Positions 23,409-33,840 of a stretch of 64,000 bases of DNA are shown in pieces. Numbering within the stretch: the stretch's first letter is position 1; each line of letters opens with the position of its first letter. The stretch covers positions 2,118,652 to 2,182,651 of the forward strand of contig NC_063444.1 of the NCBI RefSeq assembly GCF_020379485.1, written 5' to 3'. The stretch is from Brassica napus (taxonomy: Eukaryota > Streptophyta > Magnoliopsida > Brassicales > Brassicaceae). The translations under genes were made by a program, and so were the position numbers. Under the pieces are notes generated by a model that worked only from the letters and a program-made list of their open reading frames with translations, was not told the DNA's origin and did not search any database.

Positions 23409-23721
23409 TGTTAGAAATATGAGAGAAGTGTTGTTGTGAAAGTTGTGTCTTTCTCATTAGCTCTCACTATCAATATATAGTGGAGGTTCATAAGGGTTTA
23501 CACAAAGGAGAGAATCTACACATTTAATACATTTGACTACAAATATCTAGACTTGGTCAAAGCTCATAAATGCTCCGGTTGAATGAGTCTTCATCTTGAC
23601 TAGTCTTGGTCGGATGTAGACGGACCGGAGACGGGTGTAGACGGACCGGATAGTCGGGTCAGATGTAAACCTCCTTAATGGTTAATGGCAATCCACATAT
23701 CCATATCATGGATTTATAACA
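23409..23721 (-). repeat. 5' LTR of copia element
   Basis: 313 bp, same as 16632-16944 by eye. It is followed on the plus side by the ATGCG target duplication. Transcription should start here and run leftward. Confidence 0.95.
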
Positions 23722-23857
23722 ATGCGGTTATAATGTTATATATAATCGATTAATTCGTTTTGAATATCACTAATTTATGGCGGCTATAAGGTTATTACAA
23801 AAAAATCATGTAAATATTCAAAAAAATATAACAGATATAGATAGGTCTACTAAAAAT

Positions 23858-23860
<3 letters not shown>

Positions 23861-23898
<38 letters not shown>
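23861..23898. repeat. (TA)19 microsatellite
   Basis: 38 bp of perfect TA repeat in an AT-rich flank, probably length-polymorphic. Confidence 0.95.
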
Positions 23899-23900
<2 letters not shown>

Positions 23901-24169
23901 CCTATAAAAATATAGACAAGATAGATCTTTTAAATATAGATATAGATAGATCTATTAAAATAAATTAGTTGGTAGATTCAGAAATTTAGATGAATTGGGT
24001 AAGTTCATTTTCAAGAGGATCTAAGTAGTTTTTAGTTTTATTTGATTCTTAAATTTAGAGAAAAGACAAATCATATCATAATAAATCCACTATTATTTAT
24101 TTCAATTAATTATCATATATGTTATCAAATTTTTAATATTTATAACATTGAATAACAAACCTTCATCCC

Positions 24170-24176
24170 TATAAAT
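24170..24176 (+). promoter_or_regulatory. TATA box of SAUR2-like gene
   Basis: TATAAAT in CCCTATAAATTACA, 79-85 bp before the ATG. Confidence 0.55.
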
Positions 24177-24254
24177 TACATATATCCACAAAAAGCTATA
24201 CATGCATGCATCTCCTTTCAAGCTATAAAAAGTTAGTTAATTTGAAAACTAGAT

Positions 24255-24545
24255 ATGATTAAGTCTAAAGACATAATTTTTCAAGCAAAGAGAATAGTTC
24301 TTACAAAAATCTCGAGTTTAAGGCACATAATCAAGGTACCAAAGGGTCACTTTACTGTATACGTTGGAGAAGACGAAGAAGAGACGAAGAGATTTGTTGT
24401 TCCCATCTATTATTTAAAACATCATTTGTTCCAAGCTCTGTTGCATCTATCTGAAAATGAATTTGGCACAGATCATTCCAGGAAATATCTCACGATCCCT
24501 TGTGCTGAAGATGTCTTCATTGAAGTTACTTCTCGTTTGAATTGA
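24255..24545 (+). CDS. SAUR2: SAUR2-like small auxin-up RNA protein
   Basis: Single exon, 96 aa, complete. The domain is recognisable but more diverged than its neighbours: KVPKGHFTVYVGEDEEETKR, FVVPIYYLKHHLFQALLHLS, and ENEFGTDHSRKYLTIPCAED. The usual [11 protein letters not shown] becomes SENEFGTDHSRKY, so the glycine pair is missing. This matches my recollection of Arabidopsis SAUR2 (At4g34780), which also has a GTDH.RKYLTIPC form, so the change is ancestral. It is the only member of this part of the cluster on the plus strand. It lies 0.5 kb from the copia element and may share its transcriptional environment. Confidence 0.85.
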   Translation: MIKSKDIIFQAKRIVLTKISSLRHIIKVPKGHFTVYVGEDEEETKRFVVPIYYLKHHLFQALLHLSENEFGTDHSRKYLTIPCAEDVFIEVTSRLN

Positions 24546-25343
24546 ATTTAAATACATAGTGCTAAAAGCCTAAAACTAAAGTTGTTCGGTTTGATTATCA
24601 GTTTGGTTAGGTGTCTTATTTTCTTTTCTTTTTTTTAAGTCAAACAACGTTAAAATTAAAACCAAAATGTATAAATAAAAATTGGCTGGGGAAATTGTAT
24701 TCGTGCCTTTCTTTACGGTGCTTCCTATAAATATTTTGAATCAATATTACAAATATTTAGTTCGTTTTAAGTTATTATATATTACAAAGCAATATAAAAA
24801 TCTGAATTTCTAATAAAAAATGACATATTCGCAGTATTACATAAATTTTTTTTGGGACCTCGACTTAGTTATTTCACTACTAGGTTGGGTACCTTTAAAA
24901 TAAATTACAAAACGTCAACCTGGGTACATGTATCTGACTATTGTAATTTGTTAGGAACATTTTACATTAGGAAGTTCTTTCTTAAATTAATTACTGTGGC
25001 AACAAAATAAATGAATTACTCTGGCAACAAAAGAAATGAATTACTCCCATAAAAATTGCTTGTATAAAAACAAGCGAAGATCTAATATAACATATAGGAA
25101 AAGTAAGCAAATCGACATAGAAAAGAAACATAAATTAATTTTCTGAGAAATTGAATACTTTACAAGTGGAACAGTTAAAAGAACTGGCAATATCTTCTTA
25201 GATCCAAAACTGAAAGAGACTCGCAGTATCTCAATCTCAAATTATTCTCTACACTGAGTTGGGTACACTCAAAGAAGAAAAAAAACACAATATATTTGTA
25301 TAAATAATCTGAATGAATCTTGGGATGATAGTGAGCTTCCTTA
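24546..25343. other. Spacer between convergent SAUR2- and SAUR1-like genes
   Basis: AT-rich with no gene. A short direct repeat, AATGAATTACT.(C)TGGCAACAAAA-like, occurs near 24990-25040. Confidence 0.5.
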
Positions 25344-25658
25344 TCATGAACAATTTAGAATAGAAGCTAGAGCAGTGAAGTAGTCTTCAGTGCAAGGGAT
25401 TGTAAGACCTCCCATGGGATGATCGAACCCAAATTCTTCTTCCGCGAGATTCAGCAAACTTTGGAACAATGGATGGTTTAAATATGATATAGGTATCACA
25501 AATCTCTTCATTTGGTAATTCTCACCCACGTAGACGGCCACATGACCCTTTGGGACATTATTAGTACCCGACATCGCCAAGAGGCTCGCAATTCTGGCTG
25601 ATAAGCTTCTTTGAAGCTTTTGCTTGGCGTGAGACAGTCCAATCAACTGAATACCCAT
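25344..25658 (-). CDS. SAUR1: SAUR1-like small auxin-up RNA protein
   Basis: Single exon, 104 aa, complete ([20 protein letters not shown]). The SAUR domain is canonical: [60 protein letters not shown]. By position it is the At4g34770 (SAUR1) orthologue. Convergent with the SAUR2-like gene. The upstream region is unusual: a segment of about 290 bp starting about 33 bp before the TATA box is tandemly duplicated (25838 and 26191). Role as for the family: auxin-induced control of cell expansion through PP2C-D inhibition. Confidence 0.9.
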   Translation of the reverse strand: MGIQLIGLSHAKQKLQRSLSARIASLLAMSGTNNVPKGHVAVYVGENYQMKRFVIPISYLNHPLFQSLLNLAEEEFGFDHPMGGLTIPCTEDYFTALASILNCS

Positions 25659-25797
25659 TTTTGAGGATCAATGCAAGTAATTAAAAAAGAGATCTTGAAA
25701 GGAAGAAAGAATCTTAAGTGACGAATATTTTACTATCTTGGTCTTCTATTGAAATGGATTAGTTAGTTTGTAAGCAAGGTTCTCAAAGTGCACCATG

Positions 25798-25805
25798 TAT
25801 ATATA
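25798..25805 (-). promoter_or_regulatory. TATA box of SAUR1-like gene
   Basis: TATATATA on the minus strand, 140-147 bp upstream of the ATG. Confidence 0.55.
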
Positions 25806-25837
25806 GGGAAACTAAAAGAATTTGTGACCGCAATTCA

Positions 25838-26490
25838 CTCGAGAGTAATAGTTTGGGGAACATATCAGGTGGAGCTATTGGATGAAGTTCACATGCTTAT
25901 GCCTTGTCTTTTTAGAACCAATATTTTTTCCTTTGAGTGATGAAACATGTTTATAAGACCCTACCATTCCCGAAGATGAATTATAACAACCTACTGTCTC
26001 TTATATGAATAGAATCAAAATACGAATGGACAAACATTTACAATCAACTTGTATGAGATTATTACTTTTGATAAAGACGTTCCGTAGATACACAAAAAAT
26101 GTGTTCGGAAATTGGATGTATACAATGGTTTGCTAGATAATAACTAAATCTGACTTAAATGAATTCAAGTTAGGACCGGATTATAAGTTACTCGAGAGTA
26201 ATAGTTTGAGGAACATATCAGGTGGAGCTAGTGGATGAAGTTCACATGCTTATGCCTTGTGTTTCTAGAAACCACTTTGTATTTTCTTTCTTTTTGGTGA
26301 AGCATGTTTATAATTAGACCCTACCATTTCCACAGATGAATTATAACAAGTTAACAACCTACCCATATCTTATATTAATCGAACCAATACAAGAAAGGAG
26401 AAACATGTTACAATCAACTTGTATGAAATTTTTTTTTTTTTGATAAAGACATTCCATAGACATATAAAAGGTGTGTTCGGAAACTGGATA
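25838..26490. repeat. Tandem duplication in the SAUR1-like promoter
   Basis: A segment starting CTCGAGAGTAATAGTTTG at 25838 recurs at 26191 (period about 353). Both contain ACATATCAGGTGGAGCTA, GATGAAGTTCACATGCTTATG, AGACCCTACCATT and TACAATCAACTTGTATGA. Copies differ by substitutions and small indels, so the event is not recent. Confidence 0.85.
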
Positions 26491-26948
26491 TATATATTTT
26501 TTTTTTGACCGGAGGAAACTGGATATATATACGATGTTTTGCTTTTCGCCCGAGTGATTTGACGTACCATATTAAGCAAACTGTTTCAGATTAGGACTTT
26601 TTGGTTTGTGGGGTGAGGTACACGATCGATCATAGTCCCATACTTTGAAATAGGCCACAGCCCACATGCAAGAAGTAGAGAATAAATAATACATGAATTC
26701 CAATTAATTATCCCATGCATCGTTTCTCTATACAAGGTTAAAGTAAATCCACACTGTACCGTGCGAGACTTTTGAGAGGCCTGAGGCAAGATTTTTAGAA
26801 ATAATTTTGAATGCATGTCATGTTATGGAAAGAAGAAGTTTATGAGGAGGTATTTGGTCGAACTCAGGTTGAGACTAACTTCTTAAGACATAGAGTATGA
26901 ATGAAACTTTCTTTTGGGGCCCCAAATCATCATATATTTATATTTATC

Positions 26949-26969
26949 GGGGGGGGGGGGGGGGGGGGG
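26949..26969 (+). repeat. G21 homopolymer
   Basis: Twenty-one consecutive G in an otherwise AT-rich spacer. It could form a G-quadruplex or be a sequencing/assembly artefact. Confidence 0.9.
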
Positions 26970-27823
26970 CTAAGACAGATGCCTTTTTCAGTAGACTATA
27001 AACACGGCTCTGAATCCACATCACATAGTATTTAACCACGTTTCAGACTGTCATTAAACCAGCTATGAATATGAAATGACATCCACCATTCCGCTACTTG
27101 GGTCCGGTCCTAACTTGAAGGCACTTTAGTTCGGTTCAGATTTTTTCTCACTAAGTTAAGAAATTGTATGAATTCAGCGAGAAAATATAGTTCCTGAAGA
27201 ACAGAAAGAAAATGAAAAACCATTAAAATGTAAGAAAGAAAAAGCACATTTCTTTGAACTTTATAGAATTTATATCTTGATATTTAACTCGATATTTTTC
27301 AGTAGTGCAAAAAGAGTTAAATTATTTGGGAACAAAAGCATCTGCATTTGTGACAGCCACTGTAGATAATGGCTGCATATATAGAGATGAATTGAACGTA
27401 CCCATAAAAAGCAATAACGAAAAAGCTAAATGAACAAAATCCAAAACTCTTTGAGACAAGTAGGCAACATTATTGGTGTCCCTAATTTTTAGGTCCTTAG
27501 ATTAGTTTAATCTTATTTTGATGTTAAGGACAAAAGTTAGGGACAATCCAAAATAATAGAATTATTAGTAGGACTTTTTGGTGTATCTTAGCAAATTAAT
27601 TATTTATTTTAATTAGTAATGACATATAAAAGATAAATTTAAAATAAAACATATAACATTAAATTTGAAAACATGAGAAAATTACAAAGATGAAAAACAA
27701 AAATTACAAAAATGATAAAAAAAAAAGTAAACAAACATTTTATTGAATTCATAGAAACTTAAACATTGTAATTATTTGGGAGATGTCCAAATTTAGTCCA
27801 TATATTTTCAACCAAATCTTCTT

Positions 27824-28317
27824 TTAATTTTTGATGGTCTTGCCTATCTTCGAGTGCTGATCAGCGTAGTAGATCGCATGAGCCATCTTGAGAACATCCG
27901 TTTCATTCTGACCAGAACTGATTTGTCTTTCAGCTGCAGCATATGCACCACAGAACTTGCTCACTAGATCATTGATTTTGTGCCACATCTGCTTGCAATG
28001 GAGATGCTCTCTTGTTTCACCACCCTCTCTAGCATGTGGACTAGCTGCGACATATTCGCCTTCCAAAAACTCCCTGACTTTTGATCATTTCCAACGATCG
28101 CATCCTTAGATGTGTTCATCCACCCGCTGACTAGAACCTCGTCATCGGATGGGGTCCATTTCCTTCTCTCCTTACGGTCCACAGGTGTCTCTTCAGGTTG
28201 AGTTCCAGCGTCGGTTTGTTGTGAACTGAACTGAGGGAAACTTTCATAAGGAAAGTTTTGACTGTTAAGAAGGCCCATATAACTAGATGACTGACTATAT
28301 GGATTCCTTGAATCCAT
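27824..28317 (-). pseudogene. Broken Harbinger ORF1-type Myb/SANT-like gene
   Basis: Translation from 28317 begins MDSRNPYSQSSSYMGLLNSQ and reaches the trihelix-like DNA-binding start (RRKWTPSDDEVLVSGWMN, SKDAIVGNDQKSGSFWK). There the frame breaks: the expected FWKRVAEYVAASP reads FWKA in one frame and EYVAASPHAREGGETREHLH in another, consistent with a deletion of about 7 bp near 28053-28058. The second frame continues KQMWHKINDLVSKFCGAY and stops after KIGKTIKN, losing the C-terminal part of the family. Genome annotations often list such proteins in Brassicaceae under misleading names. Intact versions help Harbinger transposase bind DNA; this one is probably dead. No introns. Confidence 0.8.
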
Positions 28318-28383
28318 AGCTATTAAAACAGGGAAAGAGAAGAGAAACCGGAGAGGAGGGGATTGCACAAACAAGAGAGAAAG

Positions 28384-28456
28384 AAGATGGTGGAGATATA
28401 TGATACAATGAAGATGGTGGAGATATATGATACAATGAAGATGGTGGAGATATATA
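28384..28456. repeat. 27-bp minisatellite, nearly 3 copies
   Basis: AAGATGGTGGAGATATATGA with seven further bases is repeated at 28384, 28411 and 28438 (period 27). It lies in the leader of the Myb-like ORF. Confidence 0.9.
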
Positions 28457-28723
28457 ATAGGTGAAACTACGGAGAAGTAATAAGTAGACAAGACCATTAA
28501 CGCTAAGAAGTAATGAGTTACAACTATAAACTCTAACAAGCAACACATAAACTACAGAGAAGTAAAGTAGACAAGACCATTAACGCTAATAAGAAGTAAT
28601 GAGTTACAACCAAACACTCTAATAAGAAGTAACGACCGAACCATAAACTACTTTCAGTAATGACCGAACCATAAAATCTGACAAGCAACACATCGAACCA
28701 CAAAGCTAGTAACAAGTTATTAA

Positions 28724-29219
28724 ATATCAGTTTACTTTTACGCAAGTATAACAAGCTCTTTTGCATTTCACATGTATATGAACAGATTTAGTCAATCAAA
28801 AATATGAGAAGAATTATGAACAATTAGCATAAACGCATGAACAATTCTGTTTACTCAATCAAAAGAATTGGCAAATGAGAAATAAGGCATTAAAACCAAC
28901 CATACAATGAGAAAAAAAATTACAAACCATCACAATTACAAACCATCACAATCAGGAAGCATCATCACAACAAAAAAAATATATCAGTTTACTTTTGCGC
29001 AAGTATAACAAGCTCCTAATGCATTTCACATGTATATGAACAGATTTAGTCAATCAAAACTATGAGAGAATTATGAACAATTAGCATAAACGCATGAACA
29101 ATTTTGTTTACTCAATCAAAAGAATTCACATATGAGAAAATTAGCATTAAAACCAACCATACAATGAGAAAAATAATTACACACCATCACAATCAAGAAG
29201 CATCGTCACAAAAAAAAAA
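28724..29219. repeat. 257-bp tandem duplication inside the Harbinger-like element
   Basis: The segment starting ATATCAGTTTACTTTTACGC at 28724 recurs at 28981. Both end with the run of A after an AGCATC.TCACAA motif. The copies differ at a modest number of positions. Confidence 0.9.
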
Positions 29220-29823
29220 AATCAAACCCAGACGGAGATAGATCAACTCATCAATACTAAGTTCTATATCGCACAAAAAAAAAATCAAACCGAGACGGAG
29301 ATAGAAGAAACACAAACCTGGTTTCGATTGGATCGCCGTCGAGAGAGAGAGAATAGGGAGACGCCGAGAATGATTTCCACACTGAAACTCGTCTTTCCCC
29401 TACAAACACGATGCATGCAACGAAATCGTCACAACAGATACCAATCAAACCCACATATAGATCGACTTTTAAATCGCAAAGCAGAGGACAAAGAAGAGCA
29501 CATACCTCGTCTATATTCGATTTGGCGGAGAAGTCTTCGATTAAACGACTGATTGGTGTCGTCGCGTCGAAAATCGCCGTCGTCGCGTCGAAATTGCCGT
29601 CGAAATAGAGAGAAAGGAGTCGAGACCAAGATTATTCGAAACCGACCTTCGTATTTCCTCTACCCCTTTCGGTTTTCCAATCAAACCGTGCCACGTGCTC
29701 CTTAAGGACGAGGTTGGACACTTCTTAATTAACCCACGTCTCTCTTCTATTCTCTTATTTTTGATTTATTTTTCGGCCCGTTTCGCCTAAGGACGGCCTG
29801 CTGGGACGTCGATAATGTTGGCC

Positions 29824-31035
29824 TAATGGTTCTTTGTTTAGTTGTTTGTGTCCCCGTGATCGTTCGACTGTATTTGACATAATGGAGGTCAAAAGGCGAA
29901 TTAAATTATTGTGTTCCGAAGCTTTATAATTGGATGGATTTGAATATGTTAGTGTTTGGCAGCTACTATATACAACACGAGGGGCTTCATCATCAACACA
30001 CTGACTCTCTACGTTTGACCTATAAAAACTAATTGTTATTGAAAGATCTCGTGACGGTCCATTCGTGGATATCCATGTTTCTGCGCTCGATTTCATTTTC
30101 GTTGCTTTACACCTATATGTCAATTCTTTCGGATAATGGCTTTTCATATGAAATAATTAGAGAACATGTGATGTGACCCACCAAATTATAGAGGAAGCGT
30201 TTGATATATGAAAACTTTTCAAATATGAATCAACAGATATGAGACTCTTCAATCTTCATTATTGTGTTAGAGTGGTATAGTTAGTAACTCTCTCGAAAAT
30301 GTAATTTATATTTCCATTTTCGAGAAGATAGAATATGTCAAACGTACACATATAGGGGTTCTACGATCTTCCAGGGTTTAACCAAACATAAAAATCTCTA
30401 TTCGAACAAACAAGAGGAAAAATAAATCAAATTTGAGTGGATGTACCTAAACTTTGGGCTAAACATAACTCATTGGCCCAAGAGTTTATCATATTGGACT
30501 AAAGTATCCAAGAAACCTTGGTTTTTTATCGTCGTTGTTCTAAATGGTTATTTACACTTCATTTACAAGAGGAGCCAAGGCTCGAAGATCAAGTTAAGTT
30601 TTATTTTCCAGAAAATATTTAAGATTCACATAAGATTATGGTGAGAATAAATCGGAAATACAGTATGTTGAAATCTATTGATCAATGTCCGGTTACTACT
30701 AGTATTATTAACGTAGGGAGCTCAGAAAATCATTATGACTCATACCACAGGGCACGCAGATGAAAATAAATGCAGCATAACAATAAATGGCATCCTTACA
30801 AGATACGTGGCAACCTTATGTTTAATACCATCCCACCATCTGCTTCTCATGCGAGATCTAAAGCGTCTAATTAGGGCTGCGATGATTAATTATGTAAACC
30901 GAAGTTCCCGAACCAAATCGGTTTTTGGTTTATTCGTTTAAGAGCTGTGAATCGATCGGTAACTTCTAAAACCCATTCGGTTTATCAAAGAGGATTAGAA
31001 GACCAAGAATCATTCTAATAACTAAGTAAAATCTA
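29824..31035. other. Gene-free spacer
   Basis: No coding region with recognisable motifs. A short direct repeat (AATATGAGAC/AATATGAATC style) and AT-rich sequence only. Confidence 0.45.
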
Positions 31036-32043
31036 TCTATACTACTATTATCTCTGTGAATTTGATGAATTGTTATATACTCTGTGATTTTAGTGAATTT
31101 GGTTACTTGTCATCTTTTCCATAATTTAAGCATAAGTTATCAGTTTAATTAATAATTTTTTAATATATAAATTTATCATAATTTAAGATAATTAATAAAC
31201 ATTAAACTATTCTACCTCTATATATACTATTATTTGTTACTATTCTAATATATAATTATCATGATATTTAAAATATTTAATAAAATATATATTAACAACT
31301 GGTATTAACAATATCCACAAATAATATCATAATTATGTTTATCTATATTTAGTTTATGGTTTTAATGACTAATATTATAGTCAGTTTCTCTGATTTTTAT
31401 TGGAAATATTGATCCAAATAAAGATTATTATAAATTTGTTACCCATGACCAGGAATTTGCATGCAGATTCTCTTGCGAAGGAGGCGAGAAACAACGAAGT
31501 TTTCTTTTTCCATATATATCAGACCCAACCGAACAAAGCATCACTTCGGAACGACTCAATCATGACTACCACTTGATCTTAGAAGATGGGCGTTGACAAA
31601 AAATAATATATAAGTATACTAATATATTCTATTAATTGTTATATTCTCCATGATTTTAGTGAATTTGCTTACTTGTCATCTTCTCCATAATTTTAGCATA
31701 AGTCATCAGTTTAATTAATAATATTATTTATTTTTTTTATTTTAATATATAAATTTATCATAATTTAAGATAATTAATAAACATTAAACTATTCTACCTA
31801 TATATATATATACTATTATTTGTTAATATTCTAATATATAATTTAAAATATTTAATAAAATATATATTAACAACTGATATTAACAATATCCACAGATAAT
31901 ATCATAATTATGTTTATCTTATATTTAGTTTATGGTTTTAATGATTATTATTATAGTCAGTTTCTCTGATTTTTATTGGAAATATTGATCCAAATAAAAA
32001 TTATTATAAATTTATTACCCATGACCAGGAATTTGCGTGCAGA
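31036..32043. repeat. Diverged direct duplication with LINE RNase H remnant
   Basis: Sequence from about 31062 to 31470 recurs at about 31635-32043, offset 566-576 bp. Shared markers are TTTTAGTGAATTTG.TTACTT, AGATAATTAATAAACATTAA and CATGACCAGGAATTTGC. The first copy continues to 31590 and reads MTRNLHADSLAKEARNNEVF, the C-terminal RNase H segment found in plant LINE retrotransposons. Confidence 0.7.
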
Positions 32044-32070
32044 TCCTCTTCTTTGGACTGGAAACAGCTT

Positions 32071-33179
32071 ATGGCTGATGATCCTGATTGTAAGTTTCAG
32101 TCTTTTATCGTTTTTATTGGTTTACATCTATTGTTTCCTTACAATGATGAGTGCCATCAGTTCTTAGTGCTGAGACGAGGTCACCTATGAAGTACTTTAC
32201 GGGGGAGATTTATGGTGGGGTCTCGTTACGGAGCACAGTTGCTTCTGGGAATGATGTTGAACGGGAGAGGATATATGATATGATCTTCCGCTTGCCTTGG
32301 CGATGCGAAGTGGTGAAAACAAACACTGGCTCTCTTCTTTATCTCAGAGTGTGAACGTTCTTGGTTTAGCTACCTGTGTTATTCACATATTTAAGAATTT
32401 TAATGCAGCTTCTACACACTGGCTTTTTTGTCTGCGTCAACTCATTTCTGTCATTGTTGACTGTCATGCCAATAAGAGTCCTGCTGACATTCTGGGATGC
32501 TTTTAAGAACAGGTGAGTCACTTTCTACATTCCTTGATATATATAATTTTGTGAGGAAGTAACTTAGTAGCATTCGTGGCAGGCAGCTCAGGAGGCCTTC
32601 CTCATCGGAGCTGTCTGATCTTGCTTGTTTTCTTGTTTTGGCTTCTGGTACCATTCTTCTTGGCAGAACAGGTGCAGTATAATCTTCTTGATTTGCATAA
32701 ACTTGTTATATATTTTAAGTTTAATCTATAAAAAACAGGTGTAGTGATACCATGGTTTGCATACTTTGTCACTTATCATTATCAGAATGGACTTTTCTGT
32801 TCAGCTCATCAAAGTGATGTGGAAAGGGATTCTCAAACAGTTCTCTAATTTGTTTTATTTTGACAGATATCAGCTTAATTTACCATATGATTCGTGGTCA
32901 AAGTACCATAAAACTATATGTGGTTTATAATATCTTAGAGGTAACGTAAACCCCCTTCATATCCATTCAGCTTCTGTCCGGCTTGTTCCTTCAGTCCTTC
33001 TCTATCCAATTGGTACTAATACAGATATTGTGTTTCAGATATTTGATAGACTCTGTCAAAGCTTTTGTGGAGATGTATTTGGGGCTCTGTTCAGTTCCGC
33101 AGCGGGACTGGCTGTTTCCCCTCCTGAGATTGTAAATTGTAAATTTTTTATCTTATTTTTGATATTGTGTTTTTTATAG
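32071..33179 (+). pseudogene. Captured POD1/TAPT1-like gene fragment with open spliced frame
   Basis: Six GT-AG exons can be joined in frame: 32071..32089, 32161..32312, 32409..32512, 32583..32671, 32867..32940, 33039..33179 (579 nt, 192 codons plus stop). Encoded motifs match the middle of plant POD1 (At1g67960, Tapt1/DUF747 family): RERIYDMIFRLPWRCEV, TGFFVCVNSFLSLLTVMPIR, SSELSDLACFLVLASGTILL, DISLIYHMIRGQSTIKLYVV, DRLCQSFCGDVFGALFSSA. POD1 is an ER membrane protein required for pollen tube guidance and embryo patterning. The homology stops at PPE (about 33130), after which intronic or foreign sequence adds about 16 residues. The gene's N- and C-terminal parts are missing. I call it a fragment, but no stop or frameshift breaks it. 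Confidence 0.8.
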
Positions 33180-33812
33180 AAGCATAATTATAAAAAAAGC
33201 ATAATTCAAACAAAAATTGTAAATTTTTGACGTGTTTTTAAATAAGATATTTTAGAAGCGTTTTAGAAGTGAGATTATGTAAGTTCCCATAGGATTCCGA
33301 ATTAATAATTCCGGTGGGATGCGGACGTCCGATGAAGTTCCGGTGCAATTCTAGAAACAAGCCTATATTTCATTAGTTTTAAGTTTCCCCCCCGACTATT
33401 TTATTGTAGGTATAGTTTTACATAGCTACCCGAAACAAAAAAAAAATATTTTGAAAATCATTAAATTTAAACCTTTTTCCAATAAAAATAATAATAGTAA
33501 TTTCACTCCGTGCAAGACGCTGGTCTCATCCTAGTTACATCTTAAAACTGAAGAAGCAATGGCATACTTTGACGTACGCCTTCAAAGTACAAGCATTAGC
33601 TGGATACATAAACACTGACGCCTATAATATGGATCTGATGGGTCCTGAATTAGCTGTTCTAACACATTTCAGTCCTATCTAATAAATGCTTTTGTTATAT
33701 TTTGATGCAGCGGTATAAATATTGACAATGTTATTATTCATGATCATCGAATAGAGCCGGCCTTGGTCCAAAGCGAAGGAAGCCTCCGCTTCCAACCCCC
33801 ATTTTATTAAGT

Positions 33813-33840
33813 ACTAGTATTGCCTGCGCCATTGCGCGGA
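33813..33840 (-). mobile_element. Helitron 3' terminus (rest not resolved)
   Basis: On the minus strand a stem-loop (CCGCGCAATGGCGCAGG) is followed by CAATACTAGT, a Helitron-type end. The body would extend to the right but no matching 5' TC end was confirmed. Confidence 0.5.

Larger units (their letters stand above)
16632..23721 (-). mobile_element. Complete Ty1-copia LTR retrotransposon, 7090 bp
   Basis: Two 313-bp LTRs (TG...CA) flank gag and pol ORFs on the minus strand. The host duplication ATGCG is perfect on both sides (16627-16631 and 23722-23726). LTRs look identical by eye, both ORFs are open, and a polypurine tract adjoins the 3' LTR. Integrase lies before reverse transcriptase in pol, which defines copia rather than gypsy. 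The insertion separates the SAUR3-like and SAUR2-like genes. Everything visible points to a recent insertion that could still be competent; activity itself cannot be read from sequence. Confidence 0.97.
27463..29823 (-). mobile_element. Harbinger-like element with Myb-type ORF (non-autonomous)
   Basis: Ends form an imperfect inverted repeat of about 37 bp: GGCAACATTATTGGTGTCCC at 27463 and, on the other strand from 29823, GGCCAACATTATCGACGTCC; both continue to TCCTTAG. Inside is a broken ORF for the Myb/SANT-like protein that accompanies PIF/Harbinger transposases (27824-28317). No transposase ORF is present. Internal tandem repeats expand the element. A clear 3-bp target duplication was not seen (GTA left, TAA right), so the superfamily is inferred from the ORF. 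Confidence 0.6.
31036..33535 (+). mobile_element. Helitron-like element carrying a gene fragment, 2500 bp
   Basis: Starts TCTATACTACTATTATCTC after an A (31035) and ends TGGTCTCATCCTAGT before a T (33536), the A|T target expected for Helitrons. The 3' hairpin (CCGTGCAAGACGCTGG) looks eroded. The left part contains two diverged copies of a segment of about 450 bp; the right part carries a spliced fragment of a POD1-like gene. Gene-fragment capture is typical of plant Helitrons. There is no Rep/helicase, so it would depend on another element. Confidence 0.6.

Noticed and set aside
33750..33812. A second hAT element starting with GAGCCGGCC
   Set aside because: Only one end-like motif and no duplication or opposite end; perhaps a remnant.
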